Notes: a model not told the origin generated them from the letters alone. Numbered from the stretch's first letter, positions 1-7,747 are shown. The stretch is DNA of 64,000 nt from CAWKOH01 sp963851245 (GCA_963851245.1 CAWKOH010000011.1:124001-188000); one strand, 5' to 3'. Program-made: numbers and translations.

Positions 1-170
1 GCTTGTGCAGCCAGCGCAACCAGGTCGGGTTCGCCGCGGGGCTTCGGGTCCGGATTGTGGGGAAGAGCCACGCCTCCATGATACGCCGAGGTAACGGCCA
101 GGCCGTGACGGGAGATCCATGGCGGGAGGCCGCCGCGCGAGGGGCTTGCTACGCCTGGACCAAGGCCCGG

Positions 171-357
171 CGTGCGCGATCCGTGCGCGAACGGATCAGA
201 ATTGGCCGGAACTCGCCGACAGCCGCCGGACGCGAAAGTGCTGGTGAGGGGCCCTTTTGGCAAGGTCTCCCAGGTCGCCAAATCGCCCGAGGCGGACTTC
301 CCAAGCTGAGAACGCGGGTTCGATTCCCGTCGCTCGCTCTCAGGTAAAAGTGCAGGT
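171..357 (+). repeat. Left att-like junction with duplicated tRNA-Gly 3' end
   Basis: Two blocks here recur in the same order and orientation at 2644-2737. Block one (171-212) begins CGTGCGCGATCCGTGCGCGA and matches 2644-2685. Block two (317-357) contains GGTTCGATTCCCGTCGCTC followed by AGGTAAAAGTGC and matches 2697-2737 at 38 of 41 positions. Here the blocks are about 104 bases apart, against 11 bases in the right copy, so extra DNA lies between them. A third partial copy of the tail, AAAGTGCTGGTGAG, sits at 235-248. Direct repeats ending in a tRNA 3' end are the usual scar of tyrosine-integrase insertion. No integrase gene is visible, so the element would be a remnant. Confidence 0.65.
298..338 (+). 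other. tRNA-Gly(CCC) 3' half (gene fragment)
   Basis: The sequence reads as the 3' half of a tRNA-Gly. It has anticodon loop TTCCCAA (298-304, anticodon CCC), the 3' anticodon stem GCTGA, a variable segment, a T arm whose stem 314-318 pairs with 326-330 around the loop TTCGATT, and the acceptor strand CGCTCGC with discriminator T. The matching 5' half (GCGAGCG and a D arm) is not present upstream, so this is not an intact tRNA gene. It is best explained as an attachment-site duplication. Confidence 0.6.
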
Positions 358-387
358 CAAGGCCCAGCAAAGGCGCTCTCTTCGGGG

Positions 388-720
388 GGCGGATGCGGCC
401 GTGGGCGGGCCTGTTCGCCTACTGGCCGCCGACGCCAAGACCGGCGAACTCACCGCCATCCGACGCTTCAGCGACCCGTGGGAAGCCCAAGCCGGCGGCC
501 GGCTCCGCCGCGCCGACCCGGCCGTGATCGACGAGTATCTCGAGCGAGGCATGCGTCGTAACCGAGCCAGCGGGTGCCGAACACCAACACCGCCAGACCC
601 CCACCGCCGCCGAAGTCCTCACCGGGGCCCTGCGAAAGACCGGCAACGAGAAATCGGCCACCGAAACCCTACGGGACGAAGTCCACCAGCACGGCCGAGC
701 AGTGGATCTTCTACTCGGGT
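388..720 (+). pseudogene. Decayed coding remnant, unknown
   Basis: Two plus-strand frames in succession look protein-like. The first includes LLAADAKTGELTAIRRFSD and runs to about 555. Another frame then gives ALRKTGNEKSATETLRDE before a stop near 720. No start codon with a ribosome site and no single open frame joins them. The second piece faintly recalls linker segments of actinobacterial relaxases, but I cannot support that identity. It lies inside the repeat-bounded island, which fits a degraded mobile-element gene. Confidence 0.25.
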
Positions 721-722
721 GA

Positions 723-1325
723 TCATGGAGCCTGGGGGTGGATAGTCTCACCTCGGGCCAACATCTCGACAAACTGGTCGATGCGCCTGGAGCGGGTTTC
801 GGGTTTCTTGGCGTTTCCGATCCTGTAGAGGATGGCGTACCGATTCGCGCTGGTGAGCGCCTCAAACATCGCCTTCGCGCGAGGATTGGCACTCAGGGCA
901 GCGAGAAGATCCTCCGGCACCTCAATGCTGGCTTGCCCGGCGTAGGCGGCCTCCCATCGACCGTCCTCTTTCGCCTGCCGCACCTCGTTTTCGCCGGATC
1001 GATGCATTCGGCCCGTGGCGATCAGCCTTTCAGCGATGGCAGCGTTCCGTTGAGACCACGGGCTGCGAGCTTTTCGAGGCGTGAAACGTCGTCGGAACGT
1101 AGCGGTGTCACGACGCCTTAATTGACCATCAATCCAGCCGAAGCTGATTGCCTCGTCGAGCGCCTCGTCGTACGAGAGGGTTGTCGGATCGGCAGTTCCC
1201 TTTTTGGCTAGTACCAGCCAGACACCTAGTGAATCGGCGTGATGGGCACTCAACCATCTTCGCCATTCGCCAGCGTCCACGACCAGTAGCTCTTGGACAT
1301 CCACGGCGTTTACCGTATCCCCCAT
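723..1325 (-). CDS. YdeI/OmpD-associated family protein
   Basis: This is a 200-residue protein of the YdeI/OmdA family, sometimes called bacteriocin-protection proteins; the biochemical role is not established. Family signatures are visible: YDEALDEAISFGWIDG at about residues 52-67, RRFTPRKARSPWSQRN at about 78-93, and a C-terminal AKKPETRSRRIDQFVEML helix. The length is normal for the family. I chose the ATG at 1325; an ATG at 1334 in the same frame would add three residues. It is the only intact recognisable gene inside the repeat-bounded island and has no obvious operon partner. Confidence 0.88.
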   Translation of the reverse strand: MGDTVNAVDVQELLVVDAGEWRRWLSAHHADSLGVWLVLAKKGTADPTTLSYDEALDEAISFGWIDGQLRRRDTATFRRRFTPRKARSPWSQRNAAIAERLIATGRMHRSGENEVRQAKEDGRWEAAYAGQASIEVPEDLLAALSANPRAKAMFEALTSANRYAILYRIGNAKKPETRSRRIDQFVEMLARGETIHPQAP

Positions 1326-1329
1326 AGGG

Positions 1330-1518
1330 CGCAACCACGCCCTTCACATGGCCGCTATCTGCCAGCTGCGCCAACCCCACTCCGACGGCCGGGCCTACTT
1401 CGAACCCCGGGTCAAAGAGGGCAAGACCAACAAAAAAGCCATCCGGGCCCTCAAACGCCAGATCAGCAACAGCGTGTACCGCCGCCTGGTCGCCGACGCT
1501 CGCCGCGCCCGCATATAG
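1330..1518 (+). pseudogene. IS110-family transposase C-terminal fragment
   Basis: About 60 codons ending in TAG match the extreme C-terminus of IS110-type transposases. Visible pieces are NHALHMAAICQLRQ, GRAYFEPRVKEGKTNKKAIR and ALKRQISNSVYRRLVADAR. This tail follows the catalytic Ser region in full proteins. The DEDD domain and the rest of the transposase are absent; the upstream sequence is the start of the YdeI gene on the other strand. It is therefore a truncated relic, showing that an insertion sequence once sat in this island. Confidence 0.8.
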
Positions 1519-1867
1519 CGGGCCCGGAAGGACAGACGGGAGCGACTCTGTAGCTTGCGCGGCCGGCCCTAATCCCTGACGGCCGGCTCTTCGGTGAAGT
1601 CACTCCCGGACCCGCACCACACCCTACGCAGCCGCCCGGATTGCCGACGGGTGGCCTCTCTCCAGCCCGCCCGAAGGTCGTCCAAGAAACCCCTTGACAC
1701 AAAGAGGATTCGATCGGGGGCGTCGGAACATGCACGCCGAATACCGACAGTTGAGGCGGTGCAAACGCGCCGGATCGACGGCTCGGGCGCCGGTTGGTGC
1801 TGGCGTCAAAACGCCGGAACCAAGGTGCAGATCGCTCCTGCTTGCGCCGTAGGCACAAGGTCAGTTG
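1519..1867. other. Intergenic, no gene seen
   Basis: About 350 bases between the IS110 fragment and the small minus-strand genes. The open frames here are short, rich in Arg and Pro, and have no ribosome site or family resemblance. I see no tRNA, repeat or clear terminator. It is probably degraded mobile-element DNA. Confidence 0.5.
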
Positions 1868-2140
1868 TCAAGCTGCAACGACCCGCGCCCGGACCAAAGC
1901 CTCGACGAGTTCACCCGCGTCGCCAACCAACTCCATGACCACTTTCCTGCCGCCGGGGCGGTCGATTAGCGCGATAACGCGGGCGACGACTGGGTCCTCG
2001 TCGTCGCCGGTCACCACTAGATGTCCCTCCACGATCGTCTCGGGACGCGACGCCTCATCGAGGAAGGCCCAGAGACGGCCGTCCTCGTCCCGTCCTTGGA
2101 CGTCACAGGGGATGTCAAGCTCTACGGCCATTTCGGTCAC
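1868..2140 (-). CDS. Hypothetical protein (90 aa), acidic
   Basis: This is an unrecognised 90-residue protein. It is acidic and hydrophilic, with the segments RDEDGRLWAFLDEASRPE and HLVVTGDDEDPVVARVIAL, and has no membrane segment or signal peptide. Its ATG overlaps the stop of the gene upstream (2137-2394) as ATGA, which implies translational coupling and supports both being real. It lies inside the repeat-bounded island, so it may be cargo of a former mobile element. No function can be assigned. Confidence 0.55.
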   Translation of the reverse strand: MTEMAVELDIPCDVQGRDEDGRLWAFLDEASRPETIVEGHLVVTGDDEDPVVARVIALIDRPGGRKVVMELVGDAGELVEALVRARVVAA

Positions 2141-2394
2141 CTCCTCCGCTTGTACGGGTTGCGGGTCTCGCTCGGAGCAAACAGGTTGGCCAACCGCTCC
2201 GCCTCCACGATACCGAGGGCCGGTAGGACGACGTCGGCGTGTGGAGGCCGCCCGGTGGCGAGCGTTTCGAAGCCGCCTTTGACCAGGGCCACCAGGTCGC
2301 AGGTGGCGTAGCGGCTGTAGGTGGACAACTGGTCCTGAACGATTCGCTCTACCGGCCAGTCGTCGAATACGAGGTCGACGCTCAGCGACGCCAT
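2137..2394 (-). CDS. Hypothetical protein (85 aa)
   Basis: This unrecognised 85-residue protein begins MASLSVDLVFDDWPVERIV. The ATG at 2394 is preceded by GGCGG on the minus strand. It contains TCDLVALVKGGFETLATG and ends with a basic tail. Its TGA overlaps the ATG of the downstream 90-residue gene, giving a two-gene coupled unit. No membrane segment or known motif is visible. Longer in-frame starts up to 2751 would run through the right att-like repeat, so I rejected them. Confidence 0.55.
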   Translation of the reverse strand: MASLSVDLVFDDWPVERIVQDQLSTYSRYATCDLVALVKGGFETLATGRPPHADVVLPALGIVEAERLANLFAPSETRNPYKRRR

Positions 2395-2591
2395 GTTGCC
2401 GCCTCTAAGGCTGTACTCCCGGACTCCCGGGCCTGCCGGGTCGCATGAGCGAGGAACTTCTCGCCGCTGATCGGAGCGCCGCGCACCGCGGCCCTGGCCG
2501 AGCGCGGCACGGAGCCGTCCGGTGTCCAAAAGTGGTCCTCGATCCGGATCAGCAGGGCCGGATCGGGGAACCCGGCCGGTTGAACATCCAT
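2382..2591 (-). CDS. Possible small ORF (69 aa)
   Basis: An open frame of 69 codons upstream of the two coupled small genes, overlapping the next one by 13 bases. It begins MDVQPAGFPDPALLIRIEDH and ends in TRQARESGSTALEAATWRR. The arrangement would extend the small operon, but I see no strong ribosome site or family match. It could equally be the remnant of a longer mobile-element protein. Confidence 0.25.
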   Translation of the reverse strand: MDVQPAGFPDPALLIRIEDHFWTPDGSVPRSARAAVRGAPISGEKFLAHATRQARESGSTALEAATWRR

Positions 2592-2643
2592 GCCAGCCGA
2601 CGAGGGTATTTGGACCCTGTGACCGCGCTGCGGAAGTCCGTTC

Positions 2644-2737
2644 CGTGCGCGATCCGTGCGCGAACGAAACAGAATCGGCCGTTACTGAACGGTAGCGGTT
2701 CGATTCCCGTCGCTCGCTCCGAGGTAAAAGTGCTGGT
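2644..2737 (+). repeat. Right att-like junction (tRNA-Gly 3' end repeat)
   Basis: This is the second copy of the two-block direct repeat at 171-357. Block one is 2644-2685; block two, 2697-2737, holds the tRNA-Gly T-arm and acceptor sequence GGTTCGATTCCCGTCGCTC and then AGGTAAAAGTGC. It ends just before the stop codon of the response regulator gene (2748). The anticodon portion of the tRNA is absent from this copy. Confidence 0.65.
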
Positions 2738-2747
2738 AAGAGTGCGT

Positions 2748-3407
2748 TCAAGGGTCTGAAGTTCGTGTGGCGTCTCGGGCTTTGAGGGCGGCTTGGGTGC
2801 GGTCGGCGACCTGGAGCTTGTCGAGGATGCGGGACACGTAGTTCTGGACCGTCTTCAGCCTCAGATCGAGGGCGTGGGCGATTTGAGCGTTATTGGAACC
2901 TTCCGCGAGGAGGGCCAGCACCTGGAGTTCCCTTTCGGTGAGGCTGCTATCAAGCCCGGGGAACTGGTGCTCGTCAGGATGCGGCCAAGAGCCCGTTAAT
3001 GCCAAGACCTGGGCCGCTACACCTCGTCCGAAGACGGCGCCGCCCGAGGCGACGGTGTGCAGGGCGGCCACGATCTCGGCGCCGGAGGCCCCCTTGAGCA
3101 CGTATCCTCTGGCTCCGGCTTGCATGGCGGCGATGACGGTGTCGTCGTCGTCGACCATGGTGACCGCGAGCACGGCGGGCGCGTTGGTCCGAGCGCAGAT
3201 GCGGGCCGTTGCCTCGACCCCGGACATCTCGGGCAGATTCAGATCCATGAGGACGACGTCGACGTCGCCCTCGGTGGTCCGCTCCACTGCTTGTCTCCCG
3301 TCGGCGGCGGTACCTACCACCTCTACCCCGTCAATAGAGGCGAGGAGTCCCACCAGGCCGTCTCGGAACACGGGGTGGTCGTCGACGATCAACACTCGCG
3401 TGGTCAT
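2748..3407 (-). CDS. NarL/LuxR-family response regulator
   Basis: This is a two-component response regulator of 219 residues. It has an N-terminal receiver domain with the acidic pocket D9-D10, phospho-acceptor Asp55 in VVLMDLNLPE, Thr83 and Lys105. A C-terminal GerE-type helix-turn-helix begins near residue 154 with LTERELQVLALLAEG and continues with AQIAHALDLRLKTVQNYV. It would be phosphorylated by the adjacent histidine kinase and bind DNA. The start ATG overlaps the kinase stop codon as ATGA, so the pair was co-translated. Because the kinase is broken, its present input is unclear. Confidence 0.93.
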   Translation of the reverse strand: MTTRVLIVDDHPVFRDGLVGLLASIDGVEVVGTAADGRQAVERTTEGDVDVVLMDLNLPEMSGVEATARICARTNAPAVLAVTMVDDDDTVIAAMQAGARGYVLKGASGAEIVAALHTVASGGAVFGRGVAAQVLALTGSWPHPDEHQFPGLDSSLTERELQVLALLAEGSNNAQIAHALDLRLKTVQNYVSRILDKLQVADRTQAALKARDATRTSDP

Positions 3408-4062
3408 GCCGCTCCGATGGGGAGTTCGGCTACCACGGTTGTGCCCGGTGCGCCGTCGATGCGCAGTCGGCCTCTCAGTTCCGAGGCTCGCTCGGCCATG
3501 GTGTGGCGCCCGTTGCCCTGGTTCGAACGGGTCGGGTCGAAACCTTTGCCGTTGTCTGTGATGGTCAGGTGGAGTAGCCCATCACATGACTCGAGGCGAA
3601 CCTGGCAGTTCGTAGCCTGGGAATGGCGAACGGTGTTTGTAACCGCTTCGGTGACGATACGAAAGGCGGCTACCTCGACCGCCGCAGAGAGTGGGGGCAG
3701 CTCGGCGATATCGAGGTGGACTGTCAAGGCGGTGCCCGCACTGAGGCGATCGACGACCTGGCCGAGCGCACCGGGCCCGCAGCGGCGTGGAGGGCGCCCG
3801 GAACTGCAGGTAGCCGACTGCCTGACCGTAGGCGGACAGTACCAAGCGCTCCGCCTCGCTGTCGGTGTTCAGCCGTTCTCCGGCCAACAGGGCTCCCGAC
3901 CGCTGTGAACGACAGGACCACGGCGGCGTTGAACCCCGGGCTGAACCTAGAACCGTGGTCCACGGCAGCCATCGCCAGGGAGATGCCCACGCCGCCCAGA
4001 GCGACAAGGGTGGCCGCGGTGATCACCGCGGCCACCGCCAATCGTTGGCCCCTTCTGGTCAT
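3404..4062 (-). pseudogene. Sensor histidine kinase, frameshifted and shortened
   Basis: This is the partner kinase of the NarL-type regulator, not open in one frame. The N-terminus (ATG 4062) reads MTRRGQRLAVAAVITAATLV with one membrane helix; the C-terminal part (about 3404-3760) is a HATPase domain with N-box EAVTNTVRHSQ and G1 box ITDNGKGFDP. Between them the frame changes more than once. No clear dimerisation and phospho-acceptor helix (HisKA_3) is visible. The total of about 220 codons is well below the usual 400-600 for this family, so an internal deletion is likely in addition to any sequencing indels. Signalling activity is doubtful. Confidence 0.7.
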
Positions 4063-4094
4063 CGCCTCAGGTCACCAACCACCCGGCACGAAGT

Positions 4095-4829
4095 TCACGC
4101 CCCCGCGAGGGTAGCCGAAGGTACTTTGCTCGAACCGAGCTGGGGACGGCCTCGGCGCGCCCGGGCCAGGGCGGCCACACCCAACGCCACCACCCACACG
4201 AACCACAGCATCGTGGTCAGGCTGGCGAAACCGGTACGTCCTGCTGGCACCGCGGCGATAGCCAGGATCCCTACCGTCCAACCCGACCAGGTCACCCAAC
4301 GGGGGAGCTGACCGCTGTGGCGGGCCGCGGCCCCCACCAAGATGGCGAACATCCCTGCTAGCGCCCCCGAGAGAATGAACCCGACATTGCGGATGTCATC
4401 GACGGTGGTCACCACGCCCAGCGATGCTCCGTGGTGGCCGTTATAGACGGCCGCCGCCCCGGCGGCGAAACCGGTAGCGATCGTCAGCGCAACATACACA
4501 GTGGCGGCCGCGGTCGAACACGACGACAGCCAATCCCCCGTCTCGCCATCCCCCCGAAGCAAACGGGAGAGAAGTGTGGCTCCGGCCAGAAACACCAAGA
4601 AGCTGAGAAGCGAGATGTAGCCCCCGGCGAAGTTCTTCGCCATCGACGAGTGAACCAATCCGGCAGCCACGGTGCTCGGTTTATCCCCGAGCATTACTGA
4701 GTTAGTGAATACGTCCCCGACGAACACCAACACGATGAAGGCGATCGACAGCACACCGGCTGCGGTCCACAGCCGGCGGTCAATGGATGCAGAGATATCG
4801 GATGCGGAGACATCAACGGAATCGGACAT
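4095..4829 (-). CDS. Multi-pass membrane protein, hypothetical
   Basis: This is an integral membrane protein of 244 residues with about six hydrophobic segments, including GVLSIAFIVLVFVGDVF near the N-terminus and TTMLWFVWVVALGVAALA near the C-terminus, ending in a short basic tail. I chose the ATG at 4829 (MSDSVDVSASD), preceded by GGGGAA; an ATG 24 bases upstream is in frame. No enzymatic motif is visible, and the general architecture is common in actinobacterial unknowns. It follows the broken two-component pair on the same strand but is not tightly coupled to it. Confidence 0.75.
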   Translation of the reverse strand: MSDSVDVSASDISASIDRRLWTAAGVLSIAFIVLVFVGDVFTNSVMLGDKPSTVAAGLVHSSMAKNFAGGYISLLSFLVFLAGATLLSRLLRGDGETGDWLSSCSTAAATVYVALTIATGFAAGAAAVYNGHHGASLGVVTTVDDIRNVGFILSGALAGMFAILVGAAARHSGQLPRWVTWSGWTVGILAIAAVPAGRTGFASLTTMLWFVWVVALGVAALARARRGRPQLGSSKVPSATLAGA

Positions 4830-5158
4830 AGGTTCCCCTTTCATGACAGGCAAGCAATCACTGCCACGATGAAGGCTCCGCTTTCCCGCCGGCTAGAGGC
4901 GCGGCTCCCATCCGCCCCGGGAAATAATCCCGGTCCCTTCGGGCCATGAGGTCGGCGCCGGGGTCCGGTCCGGCGAATAGTCCGGTGCCCGTGAACTGAA
5001 GGCACCCAGTCGGGTCTAGTGAGCGGGCCCCGGCGAGCCAGCCGGCTTTCCGCCTGGTCCGTGTTGAACCTTTGTGTTGAGTACTACATCTTATTTGGTG
5101 TAGTACTCAGCCTAATGATTATCTTACATCTAAGTTGAGTGAGTCCCGTTTAGCGGCC
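4830..5158. other. Long intergenic region with hairpins
   Basis: There is no gene in about 330 bases upstream of the membrane-protein gene. A small hairpin CCGGGA-AATAA-TCCCGG occupies 4917-4933, followed by very GC-rich sequence with several possible stems up to about 5060, then an AT-rich stretch holding the palindrome described separately. I compared it with cobalamin and c-di-GMP riboswitch signatures and could not match the conserved boxes. Confidence 0.5.
5075..5110. promoter_or_regulatory. AT-rich palindrome, likely operator
   Basis: Arms TGAGTACTACA (5078-5088) and TGTAGTACTCA (5099-5109) are perfect reverse complements around a 10-base spacer. The element stands out in AT content from its GC-rich surroundings. 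A related sequence lies at 26595-26630 upstream of the PadR gene, matching at roughly 28 of 36 positions including GAGTACT, CATC and GGTG. A regulator site or a short dispersed element are both possible. It lies about 245 bases upstream of the membrane-protein start. Confidence 0.5.
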
Positions 5159-5550
5159 TCAGCCGGTTGCCTGTATCTCGGCTAGCAACGAGGCGGGCCA
5201 GCGACCCCCGCAGAAGGCGGTGTCAGCCGCCACCAGGCCGCCGGCGATCTTCAGGATGTGGGCCTGAAGGCAGGCGTGGGGCACGCCTTTTTCCTCCCAG
5301 GCCAGGGTGAACTCGACCAGTTCTCCGTCGGGTAGTGGAGTCCGCCGCAGGCTTTCGAAGCGGCCCGGATCCGCCTACCACCGACCGAGCTCGTGGCGGA
5401 CGGCATCGCCACCGTTGACTGCGAAGCGCCAGTTCGGGACGGTGGCGTCCAGGGCGGCATCTTCGGCGAAGATCCCGCCGGGGATTGGAGCCCGCCTCGA
5501 TCGCGGCGAGCAGACGGTCAACCGAGTGCAAGGCTGCCGCGTCTTTCATG
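5159..5550 (-). pseudogene. SnoaL-like protein, broken by stop and frameshift
   Basis: This second gene of the SnoaL-like pair starts at ATG 5550 (MKDAAALHSVDRLLAAIEAG), five bases after the stop of its neighbour. After about 20 codons the frame shifts. The continuing frame reads IFAEDAALDATVPNWRFAVN, then hits an in-frame TAG after GDAVRHELGRW, and resumes with ADPGRFESLRRTPLPDGELV to the TGA at 5159. The product would be a small NTF2-like fold protein of about 130 residues. Two separate lesions make decay more likely here than in genes with a single indel. Confidence 0.65.
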
Positions 5551-5554
5551 GCCT

Positions 5555-5899
5555 TCACCCTTTCACGTAGGAGAACTTCTCGGACACCTTGCCGTCGCGG
5601 ACCTTGAAGAGGTCGACGCCGCGGATGTGACCGCCGTCCCAGTTGTAGCGCCACCGTTGAACCACCCGGTCGCCGGCCGCGAAGGTCTCTTCGGCCTCGA
5701 AGGTCGAAGTGGGGTCGTCGAAAATGCCTTGCCAGGCCTTGCGAATCAGATCAGGGCCGACGTGGCGGATTCCGTCCGGAGCCGGCCCGGTGGCGTCGAA
5801 GACGCAGTCTTCGGTGACCAGAGCGAGGGCGGCGTCGAGATCGTGGTCGGACCAGGCCGCCCCGAGGGCTTCGACCACCTCGGTGGGGGACCGAGCCAT
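5555..5899 (-). CDS. SnoaL-like / NTF2-fold protein
   Basis: This 114-residue protein has the SnoaL-like small alpha+beta barrel. It opens with MARSPTEVVEALGAAWSDHD and contains AALALVTEDCVFDATGP and GDRVVQRWRYNWDGG, with a terminal KVRDGKVSEKFSYVKG strand pair. Such proteins are isomerases, hydrolases or binding proteins for small hydrophobic ligands; the substrate cannot be predicted. It is the first gene of a minus-strand pair and is transcribed divergently from a TetR regulator. A palindrome between them suggests that the regulator controls this gene. Confidence 0.85.
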   Translation of the reverse strand: MARSPTEVVEALGAAWSDHDLDAALALVTEDCVFDATGPAPDGIRHVGPDLIRKAWQGIFDDPTSTFEAEETFAAGDRVVQRWRYNWDGGHIRGVDLFKVRDGKVSEKFSYVKG

Positions 5900-6025
5900 C
5901 TACCTCTCGGTTCTTCCGGTCGGGAACTTCCTGTGCTCGCCGGATGGGCCGAAACTACGGTCCTGTATGCGTAGCCCCACGGCTCCCCTCCCTTCGATTT
6001 GGCGTCGCTTGGCCTGAAGCGTATC

Positions 6026-6045
6026 CTTACTTATTAATAGGTAAG
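6026..6045. promoter_or_regulatory. Probable TetR operator
   Basis: CTTACTTATTAATAGGTAAG is a 20-base palindrome with one mismatched pair. It lies between the divergent SnoaL-like gene (start 5899) and the TetR gene (start 6086). Position, size and AT-rich symmetry fit an operator bound by a TetR dimer that controls both directions. Confidence 0.65.
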
Positions 6046-6085
6046 CAGTCAAGCGGGTTTCGACTCCAGGCGAGGTGACGGTGAC

Positions 6086-6763
6086 ATGGCAGCCCGGCGG
6101 CAATCACAAGCGAGCGAGAAGCCGGCGGGAGGGAAAGCGAATGCCGTCCTGACGCCACCCGATGATCCTCGCACCAGAGCGAGCGCCACCCGGGGCCAAC
6201 CGAGCGGGACCCGTAACGCCATCCTCGATGTAGCCGAACGCCTGGTCCAAAGCCGTGGCTTCAATGGTTTCTCCTACGCCGACGTGGCCTCCGAGCTGGA
6301 GATCACGACGGCGGCCCTCCACTACCACTTTCGCGGCAAGGCCGAGCTGGGCGACGCTCTCATTGACCGCTACGCCGAGCGCTTCAGTCAGGCGCTCGAC
6401 GGCATCGCGGCAAGGAAGGCGGCTGCTCCCGCCAAACTCCGGGCCTACGCGGACCTGTACCTCGGCGTCCTGCGCGACCAACGCATGTGCTTGTGCGGGA
6501 TGCTGGCGGCCGAGTACCAAACCCTTCCCGACGGCATGCGCCGGAGCGTGGTGAGCTTCCTCGACCAAAACTATGAGTGGCTCGCTGTCCTGCTCGAGAC
6601 AGGCCGATCCGAAGGGTCGCTCCACTTCGACGGAACAGCCGAGGACGCGGCTGAGATGATTGTCGGGGCCCTGGAAGGAGCCATGCTCGTCTCCCGGCCC
6701 TACGCGAACACCGACCACTTCGAGGTGATTGCCAACCGCCTGATCAGAGACTTCACGGGGTAG
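6086..6763 (+). CDS. TetR/AcrR-family transcriptional regulator
   Basis: This is a 225-residue one-component regulator. After a disordered basic N-terminus of about 35 residues, the TetR helix-turn-helix appears: TRNAILDVAERLVQSRGFNG, then YADVASELEITTAALHYHF and RGKAELGDALIDRY. The ligand domain carries the segment RMCLCGMLAAEYQTLPDGMR, seen in a TetR subgroup with a conserved Cys-containing helix. It probably represses itself and the divergent SnoaL-like genes through the palindrome at 6026-6045. The inducing ligand is unknown. The start ATG is at 6086; a later start is possible because the N-terminal tail is long. Confidence 0.93.
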   Translation: MAARRQSQASEKPAGGKANAVLTPPDDPRTRASATRGQPSGTRNAILDVAERLVQSRGFNGFSYADVASELEITTAALHYHFRGKAELGDALIDRYAERFSQALDGIAARKAAAPAKLRAYADLYLGVLRDQRMCLCGMLAAEYQTLPDGMRRSVVSFLDQNYEWLAVLLETGRSEGSLHFDGTAEDAAEMIVGALEGAMLVSRPYANTDHFEVIANRLIRDFTG

Positions 6764-7312
6764 GCGCACGAGAACCGATCTCGCTAGCCGACGGTAGGAC
6801 GTTGGCGGTCTCTATCTGATTCCGTCTCGCACAAGAGATCTTCCAGCTTCGCCAGATTGCGTGTCTCCTAAGCATGCCTTAAGCAGCCCTTAAGACTGCC
6901 TCACTAGCTTCAGTGATTGTGAAGTCGAAGACCGCCTGAAGCGAATCCGCTCGACTCTTCATCCCTTATACCGGGCGCCACGCTCCGTGTTGTCGCCCTA
7001 CGGAGACAAGTACGAATCGATGGCCTGAATCCCGTTTGATCTACCTCTTTCCTGGGTCCCGGTCGCGACCCAGGTAACCCACTACTGATCTGATCGACTC
7101 GCCTATCTGGTTTGCCGCGCCCCGCCACCGGCACGCCTGGATCAGACCGGGGGGCCGAGTCAGGCCAGCCCGATCCCGTGGCGCGGCTCGCCGACTGACG
7201 ACGCGGCCGCCCGCCCCGCCGACTACCGACATCGACCGACCGCCTGACCGCCCGCCGCGCCCGCCTGCTGACCCCCAAACGCCCTCTGACCGACCCAAGA
7301 AGGAAGGAACCT
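6764..7312. other. Intergenic, 549 bases, no gene
   Basis: I see no supportable gene. There is a doubled CCTTAAG motif near 6879-6897, an 8-bp inverted repeat CCTGGGTC / GACCCAGG (7051-7058 and 7067-7074) without a T tract, and a C- and GAC-rich stretch from about 7190 to 7300 leading to the ribosome site of the next gene. The doubled motif could be regulatory. Confidence 0.45.
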
Positions 7313-7642
7313 GTGTTGAGGTTCTGCGGTTTTGAACTCGAACTGTTTGTCGACGACGTCCTCGCGCGACAAGGCTGGCCCAGTATCTGTTGTGCTCGTG
7401 ACTTCACCGGCAGCCAGTGGCTCATTGTTCAGGTCAACTACGACCCGGACCACCTCTCATGGATGTGCGCCCCCGCGTCGGAAAAGGCCGTCCTGGCTGT
7501 GCGCAACGGCTATGCGAAGCCCACCGACGTTCTGCGCCACAGCGCGACCGGTACGGTCGAGCTGGTCACCGTCGATCACGGCCGCGCCGTTCCCGATCGG
7601 TGCGTCCCCTGCGCCCGGGTGGCAGAGCACCTCTCGACGTGA
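7313..7642 (+). CDS. Hypothetical protein with HSATGTV motif (paralogue A)
   Basis: This unrecognised 109-residue protein starts at GTG 7313, with AAGGAAGGA at 7301-7309 as ribosome site. It has no signal peptide or membrane helix. The segment WMCAPASEKAVLAVRNG is followed by VLRHSATGTVELVTVDHG and CVPCARVAEHL. The same pattern occurs in the protein at 30199-30525 (WVCARVSDRAL, then VIHHSATGTVDIYRTLLDG). The two are paralogues in one window, sharing a W-x-C motif, an HSATGTV turn and a C-terminal Cys. Several Cys residues suggest metal binding or redox chemistry, but no function can be stated. Confidence 0.7.
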   Translation: MLRFCGFELELFVDDVLARQGWPSICCARDFTGSQWLIVQVNYDPDHLSWMCAPASEKAVLAVRNGYAKPTDVLRHSATGTVELVTVDHGRAVPDRCVPCARVAEHLST

Positions 7643-7747
7643 TTCATCTCAGGTAGGACCGGGTCATCGCTACCCGCCGGTGGCTGTTAGCCACCGAATG
7701 AGGGCGTCGAGCGAGGGTTGCCCGCCCGCGCCGCTGCGACGGCTCGG

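Noticed and set aside
298..338. An intact tRNA-Gly gene
   Set aside because: Anticodon loop, T arm and 3' acceptor strand are present, but no matching 5' acceptor strand or D arm lies upstream.
2137..2751. A 204-residue version of the small unknown protein
   Set aside because: The extended N-terminus would be encoded by the att-like repeat and is Arg/Ser-rich with no ribosome site; the ATG at 2394 is more sensible.
4900..5060. A riboswitch in the long gap upstream of the membrane-protein gene
   Set aside because: GC-rich stems and a GAGCCAGCC segment recall a B12 box, but the remaining conserved boxes and the orientation to a cobalamin gene are lacking.
7051..7074. Rho-independent terminator
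   Set aside because: The 8-bp inverted repeat has no T tract on either strand and no gene ends close to it.
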